Of a stretch of DNA of 64,000 bases, positions 17,902 to 25,772 are shown piece by piece. The DNA comes from Marinomonas rhodophyticola (GTDB taxonomy: Bacteria > Pseudomonadota > Gammaproteobacteria > Pseudomonadales > Marinomonadaceae). The stretch is from assembly GCF_026113935.1 (NCBI RefSeq), contig NZ_JAPEUL010000009.1, positions 640,501-704,500 on the forward strand, written 5' to 3'. Both the position numbers and the translations under genes were made by a program. The notes under the pieces are model-generated. The model was not told the origin of the DNA. It worked only from the letters and a program-made list of their open reading frames with translations, and searched no databases. Position 1 is the first letter of the stretch. Every line of letters begins with the position of its first letter.

Positions 17902-18630
17902 CTAAAGCACAGCCCCCATAAACTGTTTCAGTTCGTCGGTCTGTGGGTTGGATAAGACGGTTTTTGGGTCGCCTTGTTCCCAGACTTTGCCTTGGTGCAT
18001 GAAGACAACTCGGCTGCCGACGTCGCGGGCGAAGTTCATTTCATGAGTAACCAGTACTAAGGTGATGCCTTCTTTTGCTAGTTGCTCGAGTACTTTTAAT
18101 ACTTCACCAACCAATTCAGGATCGAGGGCCGAGGTGATTTCGTCGCACAGCAATACCTTGGGAGACATCGCTAAGGCGCGGGCGATGGCGACACGTTGTT
18201 GCTGACCGCCAGAAAGCTTTTCTGGGTAGCTGTCGAATTTCTCTGCCAGTCCTACTTTCTCTAACATGGCGCGAGCGGTGGCTTCGGCTTCGGCTTTGCT
18301 TTTCTTCAACACAATCGTCGGTGCAAGCATGACGTTTTCGCCCACCGTCATATGTGGGAATAGGTTGAAGTTTTGGAAAATCATACCCACGCTTAGGGCA
18401 AGACGACGCACCTGAATGTCTTCTGTGGTGACTTCTTTGCCATCAACGGTAATACCGCCTTCTTGGTATTGTTCTAAGCCATTAATACAGCGCAATAGAG
18501 TGCTTTTGCCAGAGCCACTTTTGCCGATAATAGACACCACTTCGCCAGCTTTGATGACTAGATCGATGCCTTTGAGCACATGGTGATCGCCATAGTATTT
18601 ATGGACTTGATGTAAGTTAACGAGAGACAT
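17902..18630 (-). CDS. Amino-acid-type ABC transporter ATP-binding protein
   Basis: 242 residues, GlnQ/HisP type. Walker A is GKSGSGKST, the signature LSGGQQQRVAIARAL, Walker B VLLCDEITSALDP, and the switch histidine lies in LVTHEMNFARDV. It energises the two-permease importer encoded just upstream and overlaps the upstream permease gene by 14 bp, so it is translationally coupled. From its position facing an RpiR regulator and a ureide operon, the cargo may be a ureide or related nitrogen compound rather than a classical amino acid; this is inference. Confidence 0.93.
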   Translation of the reverse strand: MSLVNLHQVHKYYGDHHVLKGIDLVIKAGEVVSIIGKSGSGKSTLLRCINGLEQYQEGGITVDGKEVTTEDIQVRRLALSVGMIFQNFNLFPHMTVGENVMLAPTIVLKKSKAEAEATARAMLEKVGLAEKFDSYPEKLSGGQQQRVAIARALAMSPKVLLCDEITSALDPELVGEVLKVLEQLAKEGITLVLVTHEMNFARDVGSRVVFMHQGKVWEQGDPKTVLSNPQTDELKQFMGAVL

Positions 18631-19267
18631 TGAATTTTTTCTCCAGATGCTTGCTGTACAAAGACAGTGGATAACAGAGCATGAAATAAATCAGCGCGAC
18701 CAGTGTGAATATTTTGAATGGCTCAAAAGTTGCGTTGTTTAGCATGGTGCCGACTTTAGTCAGTTCGACAAAACCAATCACCGATGCCAATGCTGTGCCT
18801 TTAATGACTTGCACTGAAAAGCCGACCGTTGGTGCTGTCGCCACACGAATCGCTTGTGGCAAGATAATAAAGCGCAAGGTTTGTAAGAAGCTCAAACCCA
18901 AACAACGACTGGCTTCCCATTGGCCTTTTGGTAATGTGTCGATACAGCCACGCCAGATTTCCACTAGAAAAGCACTGGTAAAAAACGTCAGCGACAAAAT
19001 CGCCGCACTCCAAGCGGAAATTTCATAACCCAGCATGGATAAACCAAAGAAGCACAAGAACATCTGCATCAGTAGCGGTGTGCCTTGAAACAGTTCCACA
19101 TAGATTTTTACAATACGTTGCATAACTGGATTACGCGTCAAACGCATGGCGGTTAATGTCAGTGCGACAGTGGTACCGCCGATAAACGCGGCGAGTGATA
19201 ATAAAATGGTCCATTGTGTCGCAAAGAGTAGATTGCGCAGAATGTCGTAGTTAGAAAATTCGATCAT
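18617..19267 (-). CDS. ABC transporter permease, polar amino acid family (subunit 1)
   Basis: 216 residues, HisMQ/GlnP type with about five helices. The EAA-loop motif is visible in WEASRCLGLSFLQTLRFIILPQAIRVATAP. The N-terminal segment TQWTILLSLAAFIGGTTVALTLTAMRL is typical. It pairs with the second permease at 19301-19965 to form a heterodimer and overlaps the ATPase gene. Confidence 0.92.
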   Translation of the reverse strand: MIEFSNYDILRNLLFATQWTILLSLAAFIGGTTVALTLTAMRLTRNPVMQRIVKIYVELFQGTPLLMQMFLCFFGLSMLGYEISAWSAAILSLTFFTSAFLVEIWRGCIDTLPKGQWEASRCLGLSFLQTLRFIILPQAIRVATAPTVGFSVQVIKGTALASVIGFVELTKVGTMLNNATFEPFKIFTLVALIYFMLCYPLSLYSKHLEKKFNVSR

Positions 19268-19300
19268 TGAGTTTCCCTCATTTTACTTATTGAATGCTTG

Positions 19301-19965
19301 TTAATTTGACGTTCGATAAGCAAATAGGCGTTTTCCTAGTGCGTTGAAAGCAAACCTCAACAGAATAGACAAACCAAGGTACAACAAGGCTGTTACCAAG
19401 TAGCTTTCAAATGCGCGGAAGTTACGTGATTGCACCAAGTTGGCAGCGTAGGTTAAGTCTTGCACCGAGATCTGAGAGATCACCGCAGAACCCAGCATAA
19501 CGATAATGCATTGGCTGGTGAGTGCTGGGTAAATTTTTTCAAATGCCGGAATGAAGATCACTCGAGTCAGGGTTTGGCGAAAGTTCAAACCCAATACCTT
19601 TGCGGCTTCCACTTGACCTTTTGAAATGCTGGCAAGGCCTGCGCGGATGATTTCAGTGCTGTACGCGCCAAGGTTAATCGTGAGAGCGATCATGCTGGCT
19701 TGCCATGGCGATAACATCATGCCAATGGCGGGAAGGCCGAAAAAGATAAAGAATAATTGCACTATGAACGGCGTGTTACGGATGAGCTCTCACATACACA
19801 CTGACAACGCGTTGACTGGCTCGGTTGCCGTATTGGCGTACGGTCGCGCAGACCGTACCCAATGCCACTCCCAAGATCGTCGTCAGTACAGTGAGGCTCA
19901 ACAGTGGTTTTTAAACCACTGAAGAACACGTCGCTGTATTGCAATAGATCAGAGAAATACAACAT
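19301..19965 (-). pseudogene. ABC transporter permease, polar amino acid family (subunit 2), frameshifted
   Basis: The C-terminal 150 residues are intact in one frame (QLFFIFFGLPAIGMM; EAA motif QVEAAKVLGLNFRQTLTRVIFIPAFEKIYPAL). The N-terminus starts at 19965 (MLYFSDLLQYSDVFFSGLKTTV). The middle lies in a third frame (LSLTVLTTILGVALGTVCATVRQYGN...VVSVYV) and then rejoins at ELIRNTPFIV. Two single-base lesions, near 19900 and 19787, are needed to explain this. The partner permease, ATPase and binding protein are intact, so a functional gene with sequencing indels is plausible. Confidence 0.85.
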
Positions 19966-19975
19966 AACGAAACCC

Positions 19976-20767
19976 TTATGCGCCGAAGCCTTCAGGTAAT
20001 GGTGCTTTTAACCATTTCATGGAAATGTTATTAAGTTCACCAGATGCTAACGCCGCTTGAATTAACTCGTTTACTTTGGCCTGTAAAGCCGTTTCACCTT
20101 TGGCCATGCCGATGTAGCAAGGCGAGTTTTTCAGCATAAATTTGTTTTCAGGGGCACGTTGTGGCTGACGATTCGCAATCTCAGCTGCCACTAAATTACC
20201 CGTAGCGATTAAGTTTACTTGACCAGATAAATAAGCGGTTAGCGTGGTATTGTTGTCTTCAAAGCGACGGATGTTCACCGACTTTGGCGCGTTCTTTTCC
20301 AACTCTAAATCTTCCACTGAACCGCGAGTGACGCCCACTGTTTTATCGGCCAGGTCGTCTACTTTGGTGACGGCCACATCTTTAGAACCAAACACGCCTA
20401 AAAAGAAAGGCGCATAAGGCGTCGAAAAATCGATGGCTTTTTCGCGCTCTGGGTTTTTACCAAGGCTAGAAATCACCAAATCGACTTTTTGGGTTTGTAG
20501 GTAAGGAATACGGTTGGCACTGGTGACGGGAACGATTTCGATTTTTACGCCCATTTCCTTCGCGATGTAATTGGCCATGTCCACATCAATACCTTGCGGT
20601 TTTAGGTCTGTACCAATTGAACCAAATGGCGGGAAGTCTTGCGGCACGGCAATACGAATCAAGTTGCGGTCTTTTATATCCTGCAGTACGTCAGCATTGG
20701 CACTGAGTGCGCTAAAGCTCGCTGCGATGATTAGGGTTTTGCTGAGTAGTTTGCTCAATCTTTTCAT
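19976..20767 (-). CDS. Periplasmic amino-acid-type solute-binding protein
   Basis: 263 residues from ATG 20767. A Sec signal (MKRLSKLLSKTLIIAASFSALSANA) is followed by a type II SBP_bac_3 fold: NLIRIAVPQDFPPFGSI, GIDVDMANYIAKEMGVKIEIVPVTSANRIPYLQTQKVDLVISSLGKNPEREKAIDFSTPY. The SANRIPYL segment replaces the usual glutamine-binding pattern. A longer in-frame start (20830) begins within the operator and would bury the signal peptide. It is first in the operon SBP-permease-permease-ATPase and is divergent from the RpiR gene. Confidence 0.92.
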   Translation of the reverse strand: MKRLSKLLSKTLIIAASFSALSANADVLQDIKDRNLIRIAVPQDFPPFGSIGTDLKPQGIDVDMANYIAKEMGVKIEIVPVTSANRIPYLQTQKVDLVISSLGKNPEREKAIDFSTPYAPFFLGVFGSKDVAVTKVDDLADKTVGVTRGSVEDLELEKNAPKSVNIRRFEDNNTTLTAYLSGQVNLIATGNLVAAEIANRQPQRAPENKFMLKNSPCYIGMAKGETALQAKVNELIQAALASGELNNISMKWLKAPLPEGFGA

Positions 20768-20829
20768 AGAGGGGTTCCTATTTGTGTTTGTGAATGCCTG
20801 AAACACAATTTGCAACACCCATGCCAACA

Positions 20830-20845
20830 TGAAACAAAAGTTTCT
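20830..20845. promoter_or_regulatory. Probable RpiR operator, ABC importer side
   Basis: TGAAACAAAAGTTTCT is a TGAAAC-N4-GTTTC dyad 63 bp upstream of the binding-protein start. It has the same half-sites and spacing as the perfect dyad at 22044-22059. Confidence 0.6.
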
Positions 20846-21089
20846 TAACTATTGATTTATGTAACAAATAACAGCAAATAAGACGGAAAGTGCCTCGTTA
20901 TCAAGCTCGATTACGACAAGGCTAAGCAATGAAATAGGGCGTTCTGTTTTTATATTGTGCGCCAATATAGGGCGAAGTTGATTTTTTGGTGCAACAATCT
21001 CTAAGGCGCCTAAAGTCGATAATCTAAGTTGGCAGAAGAATGATAATCCATTACCGTAGAGCAAAATATTTCCGAATTGAGGTTAATAC

Positions 21090-21908
21090 GTGGCGACAAA
21101 GCAGGATGTGCTATCCCTGATCGAGCAGACTTACCCAACACTGTCTCCATCAGCGCGGTCCATAGCAAACTATTTACAACAAAATCCTTTGGCGATTGTG
21201 AGTCAAACATCCGCAGAGATTGCGGAAAATACCAATACGTCAAAAGCGACCGTAAGTCGTTTTTTTCGTCAACTGGGTTATGATTCCCAACAAGGTGCGA
21301 AGCAGGCGCAATTGGCATTGCGCGAAAGTGGTGTGCCGATTTTTACTCAAGGTTCGTCCTTGGATCAAACGGCGCAAGAGCTTAAAAATTTGTCTTTAAC
21401 CTTTGAAGGCTTGCGACCAGATACCCTCAATGAGATCAGCGAGCGCTTGGCCAATGCGAAACGCGTCACCTTGATTGGTTTTCGTAATGCGTATCCGTTG
21501 GCGTTGCATTTTCGTCAGCAGCTGCAACAAGTGCGTCATTCCGTTCGTTTGCTGCCGCAACCGGGTCAAACATTAGGGGAAGATCTACACGATATTCTCG
21601 ATGATGAAGTGATTGTCTTATTAGGTTTTAGGCGCCGTACTCGTCAATTCAAAAAAATCGTTGAAGCCTTGCAAGGCCGAACCACGGTGTTGATTACTGA
21701 TCCAACAGGACAGATTTATAATCAACAAGTCTCTCATGTACTCGTCTGCCATCTTGGTAATGAAAGCCCGTTCGATAGTTATGCCGCGCCAATGAGTCTA
21801 ATCTCAATGTTGTGCAATCGCGTGTTTGGTTTTCGAGGCGATGCGGCGGGCCGTCAGACGCAGGCGATTTCAGCATTGTATGAAGATTTGGACGAGCTCG
21901 AACCTTAA
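21090..21908 (+). CDS. MurR/RpiR-family transcriptional regulator
   Basis: 272 residues from GTG 21090 (GAGG RBS). The N-terminal HTH_6 domain has the RpiR pattern SARSIANYLQQNPLAIVSQTSAEIAENTNTSKATVSRFFRQLGY. The C-terminal SIS domain (residues about 115-245) reads KRVTLIGFRNAYPLALHFRQQL and DDEVIVLLGFRRRTRQFKKI. SIS domains usually bind phosphosugars, but RpiR members near ureide genes exist. It sits between the divergent importer and the ureide operon, and matching dyads flank it on both sides, so it probably controls both. Confidence 0.9.
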   Translation: MATKQDVLSLIEQTYPTLSPSARSIANYLQQNPLAIVSQTSAEIAENTNTSKATVSRFFRQLGYDSQQGAKQAQLALRESGVPIFTQGSSLDQTAQELKNLSLTFEGLRPDTLNEISERLANAKRVTLIGFRNAYPLALHFRQQLQQVRHSVRLLPQPGQTLGEDLHDILDDEVIVLLGFRRRTRQFKKIVEALQGRTTVLITDPTGQIYNQQVSHVLVCHLGNESPFDSYAAPMSLISMLCNRVFGFRGDAAGRQTQAISALYEDLDELEP

Positions 21909-22043
21909 TTTCTTAGGGGGAAATCCTCTTCAGCTTACTGCACAAACGTCGCGATGTTTTTTGTAGGGCACCATTCGGAGTGGTTTTGCGACAGGGCGAT
22001 AGGAAAAATAGATTTATTTTTTTTGTTTCAGTTGACAGATTGG

Positions 22044-22059
22044 TGAAACGATTGTTTCA
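22044..22059. promoter_or_regulatory. Probable RpiR operator, ureide operon side
   Basis: TGAAACGATTGTTTCA is a perfect 16-bp inverted repeat (6-bp arms, 4-bp centre), 25 bp upstream of the amidase start and just after a TTGACA hexamer at 22032. The position suits repression. Confidence 0.65.
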
Positions 22060-22084
22060 TATGTATTAATCAAGCGGAGGACAT

Positions 22085-23282
22085 ATGAAACATTTCATGG
22101 TAGACAATCCTTTTTTGACACTCTCCAACGCCGTCTGGAGTGAGTCTGCGGTCACTGATAATGCTTTATCGTTAAGCGGTTTACGTTTGGCGGTGAAAGA
22201 CTTGTTTCATATGGCGGGGCTGCCGACTTCTGCGGGAAATCCTACTTGGCTTGCGACTCATCCGATTCCGACAAAAACCGCGTCAAGTGTCACTGCTTTG
22301 CTTAATGCTGGGGCCAATTTTTGCGGTAAAACCATGACGGACGAGTTGGCGTACAGCCTCAACGGTCAGAATATTCATTACGGAACACCCTCAAATCCGA
22401 TGACACCAGATCGTCTCCCAGGTGGCTCGTCATCGGGTTCGGCGGTGGCGGTGGCGTCAGGCCTTGCTGATATTGGTTTAGGAACAGACACCGGTGGTTC
22501 GATTCGTGTGCCAGCAAGCTACAACGGATTATTCGGATTGCGTCCGACGCATGGGGTGATTCCATCGGATAACATGGTGGCGCTGGCACCGTCATTTGAT
22601 ACGGTGGGTTGGCTTACCAAGGACTTAACCACGCTGGCCAAAACCGCCAGTATTCTGTTGAAAAGTAAGCCACCAAGAGAATTTACTAACGTCTTGATTG
22701 CAAAGAATTTAATGGATCAAGTGGCGCATGTAAAAGAACTAAAAGCTCAGCTGCAAACATGGCGTGAACACGGTTGTTTTCCCAAAGAAGCGTCTATCCT
22801 CATTGACACAAAAGCATGGAAAACCAGTGAGACATTCCGCACCTTGCAAGGCGCCGAGATTTGGCACGAACATGGCAAGTGGGTAAATGATGTCTCCGGT
22901 TTGGATAAAGATCGCGCGGTTTTTGCCCCTGATATTCAATTACGCTTTGATTGGTGCAAACACCTTTCTGAGGCGGATATTGCGGTAGCGCAACAACAAA
23001 GACAGCGTTTCACAGATTGGCTTGAAAGCGAAATAGAAGGGTCGGTGCTTATTATCCCGACCACACCAGGCTTAGCGCCTTTGTTTACAGCCGCTGATGA
23101 GGAACTTGCGGCCTATCGTAATCAGTTGATGGACATTACTGCCATTGCTGGGTTAGCGGGTCTTCCACAGTTACATTTACCTGTTTGTACTTTAGATGGT
23201 GCGCCCTGTGGCTTGTCTTTAGTGGAGCTCAAAAGGCACAGATTTGGCGCTGATTGAATTCGCAAAAACCTTAATGGAGTAG
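22085..23282 (+). pseudogene. Amidase-signature family amidohydrolase, frameshift at C-terminus
   Basis: An amidase-signature enzyme of about 398 residues. The catalytic triad is visible: Lys in LRLAVKDLFHMAG, the cis-Ser in PGGSSSGSAVAVASGLADIGLGTDTGGSIRVPAS and the nucleophile Ser in TGGSIR. The frame runs to 23257 but the last residues are wrong: one-base repair near 23225 yields SKGTDLALIEFAKTLME ending at TAG 23280-23282, only 4 bp before the next gene. The lesion affects only about 20 residues. In ureide operons such amidases are thought to act late (oxalurate or oxamate level, compare HpxY/AtzE-type proteins); the exact substrate here is inferred. Confidence 0.85.
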
Positions 23283-23286
23283 CGTC

Positions 23287-24882
23287 ATGAAAAAGAACGA
23301 GATAGCGTTTACGGCGCCGCACTTTAAAGCTACGGAAGCGGGGCAAAAAATCCTTGAGCAAGGCGGTACCGCGATAGAGGCCATGGTGGCTGCTGCGGCG
23401 ACGATTGCCGTGGTGTATCCGCATATGAATGGCTTGGGTGGCGACGGTTTTTGGTTGATCAGTGAACCAGGCAAAGCGCCGCTTGGCATAGATGCGTCTG
23501 GTAAAGCAGCGGAGTTAGCGACACTGGAATTTTACTGCGGTCACGACAGTATTCCCGCTCGTGGTGGGAAGGCCGCTTTGACTATGGCTGGCGCTGTAGC
23601 GGGTTGGCAAGAAGCCTTGGCGGTGAGCCAAGCTTGGCAAGCCGTCTCCAACGCACAAAACATGCCTTTATCGACCTTGCTGGATGATGCCATTCAATTA
23701 GCGAAAAACGGCAGTGAGGTGACGAAAACCTACGTTGACGCCAGTAAGAAAACCTTTGCTGATTTGGTCAGTGTGCAGGGTTTTGCTTCGTCGTTTTTGA
23801 AAGGCGGCAGCCTTTACCGTGAAGGCGATACATTGACCTTGCCGGTGTTGGCAAACACGCTGGAACAGCTTGCTGAAAAAGGTTTAGACGATTTTTATCA
23901 TGGCGATATTGCTGCACGTTTGGCAAAAGATTTGGCGACCGCAGGCTCGCCGATTCGTTTGGCGGACTTTCATTCTTATCAGGCAAAACGTGTAGAACCT
24001 TTGCAGGTCAAAACCAGCGTTGGCACTCTGTATAACTTGCCTGCACCGACGCAAGGCATCGCGTCGTTATTGATCTTGGCTTTGTATGACAAGCTTTATA
24101 CACAGGGCAAAACCGCCACAGACATGGCGCATTTGTTGATTGAATGCACCAAGCAAGCCTTTATTGCCCGTAATCAATTTGTCACTGACGAATCGCGTTT
24201 AGCAATGGATTTGGCGTCCTTGCTGGATGATGAGCAACTGGAAAAAATGTGTCACGAGATTGCCTTAGAGCGTGCGCAACCTTGGCCGCATCAAGCCAAA
24301 CAGGGCGACACCATTTGGATGGGCGCCTGTGACAGTGAAGGTCGCATGGTCAGCTACATTCAGAGTTTGTATTGGGAATTCGGCAGTGGCGTGGTGAGTC
24401 CTGCCACTGGCATTGTATGGAACAACCGTGGCTCGTCGTTTTCACTGGAAAAAGGCTCATTGCAAGAGCTTGGTCCAAACCTCAAACCTTTTCATACGTT
24501 AAATCCGGCGTTTGCCGAGTTAAACGACGGTCGTCGCCTGAGTTACGGCACCATGGGGGGCGAAGGTCAGCCACAGACGCAAGCGGCCCTGTTTAGTCGT
24601 TATGTGTATCACAATCTGCCGTTGGATCAAGCCATCAGCGAAGGTCGTTGGTTGCTTGGTCGAACCTGGGGTGATGTCAGTCATAATTTAAAGATCGAAC
24701 GAGACTTTGCTGATATCGCCGCCGAAGAATTGGTCGCACGTGGACACGATTTGGTGATCGTCGATGCGTGTAATGAATTAATGGGTCACGCCGGTGCGGT
24801 TGTGCTGCATCAAGATGGTCATACCGATGCGGCGACAGATCCACGCAGTGATGGTTCTGCCATTAGTGGTGCTTTGCGTTAA
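23287..24882 (+). CDS. hpxW: Gamma-glutamyltransferase-family Ntn-hydrolase, probable oxamate amidohydrolase (HpxW-like)
   Basis: 531 residues of the GGT fold with no signal peptide, so cytoplasmic. The N-terminal part has ILEQGGTAIEAMVAAAATIAVVYPHMNGLGGDGFW. The autoprocessing site is QGDTIWMGACDSEGRMVS, with Thr342 as predicted nucleophile replacing the usual HTTH-type context. The small subunit has the NNRGSSFSL and GTMGGEGQPQTQ motifs. Cytoplasmic GGT-like enzymes next to allantoate genes correspond to HpxW of Klebsiella, which hydrolyses oxamate to oxalate and ammonia. Operon position (amidase, this gene, TSUP, aminotransferase/allantoate hydrolase) supports the assignment. Confidence 0.82.
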   Translation: MKKNEIAFTAPHFKATEAGQKILEQGGTAIEAMVAAAATIAVVYPHMNGLGGDGFWLISEPGKAPLGIDASGKAAELATLEFYCGHDSIPARGGKAALTMAGAVAGWQEALAVSQAWQAVSNAQNMPLSTLLDDAIQLAKNGSEVTKTYVDASKKTFADLVSVQGFASSFLKGGSLYREGDTLTLPVLANTLEQLAEKGLDDFYHGDIAARLAKDLATAGSPIRLADFHSYQAKRVEPLQVKTSVGTLYNLPAPTQGIASLLILALYDKLYTQGKTATDMAHLLIECTKQAFIARNQFVTDESRLAMDLASLLDDEQLEKMCHEIALERAQPWPHQAKQGDTIWMGACDSEGRMVSYIQSLYWEFGSGVVSPATGIVWNNRGSSFSLEKGSLQELGPNLKPFHTLNPAFAELNDGRRLSYGTMGGEGQPQTQAALFSRYVYHNLPLDQAISEGRWLLGRTWGDVSHNLKIERDFADIAAEELVARGHDLVIVDACNELMGHAGAVVLHQDGHTDAATDPRSDGSAISGALR

Positions 24883-24943
24883 TAGCACGGTTCGTTAGTC
24901 ATACTTTTTTACGTAACAATCTCACTTAGGAGCAAACAGAAAG

Positions 24944-25762
24944 ATGTCATTCATAATGGAAAACTATTCCATGATTCTCGCCATGATGGCCACCGGTGTG
25001 GTGGGCGGGATTTTAGCCGGTTTGTTAGGCGTTGGCGGTGGTATTGTTATCGTGCCGGTATTGTTTTTCTTGTATCAAGGGTTAGGTGTTAGTGCGGATA
25101 CGGCTATGTTGGTGGCGACGGCCACGTCATTGGCCACCATAGTTCCCACGTCGATCAGCTCTATTCGTTCGCATAAAGCCAAAGGTAATGTGGATTTCGA
25201 CTTATTGAAGCGTTGGGGCTTTTTTGTCTTCTTAGGCGTGATGATTGGCAGCTTTGTTGTGACACGCGTTGATGGCGAATGGCTGACGTTACTATTCGGT
25301 ATTATTGCTACCTTGTCTGCGTTAAATATGCTGTTAGGTAAAAAAGACAGTCTGTTCAAATCCTTACCGGGTAATGCAGGCCAGGGTGTGATGGCCACCT
25401 GTGTGGGCTTTTTTAGCTCTATGGTGGGCATTGGTGGTGGTACGTTAACCGTTCCTTTGCTGACTTTCTGTAATTATCCAGCACACCGTGCGGTTGGAAC
25501 AGCGGCTGCGGTGGGTTTGATCATTTCCTTGCCTGCGGCTTTGACCATGTTGATTTTCGGACAAAGCCCAGAAGATTCTCCTTACGGAACCGTGGGGTTA
25601 GTGAATCTTATTGGCGCCGCCTGCATTATTCCGCTGACGGTATTGTTTGCACCAGTTGGCGCGGGATTAGCCCAACGTTTAGACGCCGCTAAATTGAAGA
25701 AGGTCTTCGCAGTGGTGTTGATTTTCACTGGCGTAAAAATGCTTTATCAAGTGTTAGGTTAG
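24944..25762 (+). CDS. TauE/SafE (TSUP) family transporter
   Basis: 272 residues, about eight helices, with the two TSUP repeats marked by GGILAGLLGVGGGIVIVPVLFF and CVGFFSSMVGIGGGTLTVPLLTF. TSUP proteins export sulfite, sulfoacetate or other small organic anions. In this operon an attractive inferred role is efflux of the oxalate or oxamate formed at the end of the pathway. Spacing of 61 bp to hpxW and 10 bp to the next gene suggests one transcript. Confidence 0.88.
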   Translation: MSFIMENYSMILAMMATGVVGGILAGLLGVGGGIVIVPVLFFLYQGLGVSADTAMLVATATSLATIVPTSISSIRSHKAKGNVDFDLLKRWGFFVFLGVMIGSFVVTRVDGEWLTLLFGIIATLSALNMLLGKKDSLFKSLPGNAGQGVMATCVGFFSSMVGIGGGTLTVPLLTFCNYPAHRAVGTAAAVGLIISLPAALTMLIFGQSPEDSPYGTVGLVNLIGAACIIPLTVLFAPVGAGLAQRLDAAKLKKVFAVVLIFTGVKMLYQVLG

Positions 25763-25772
25763 GAGATTATTC

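Noticed and set aside
23122-23489. Open frames on the minus strand across the amidase and GGT-like genes
   Set aside because: They are low-similarity antisense shadows of genes with clear domain motifs.
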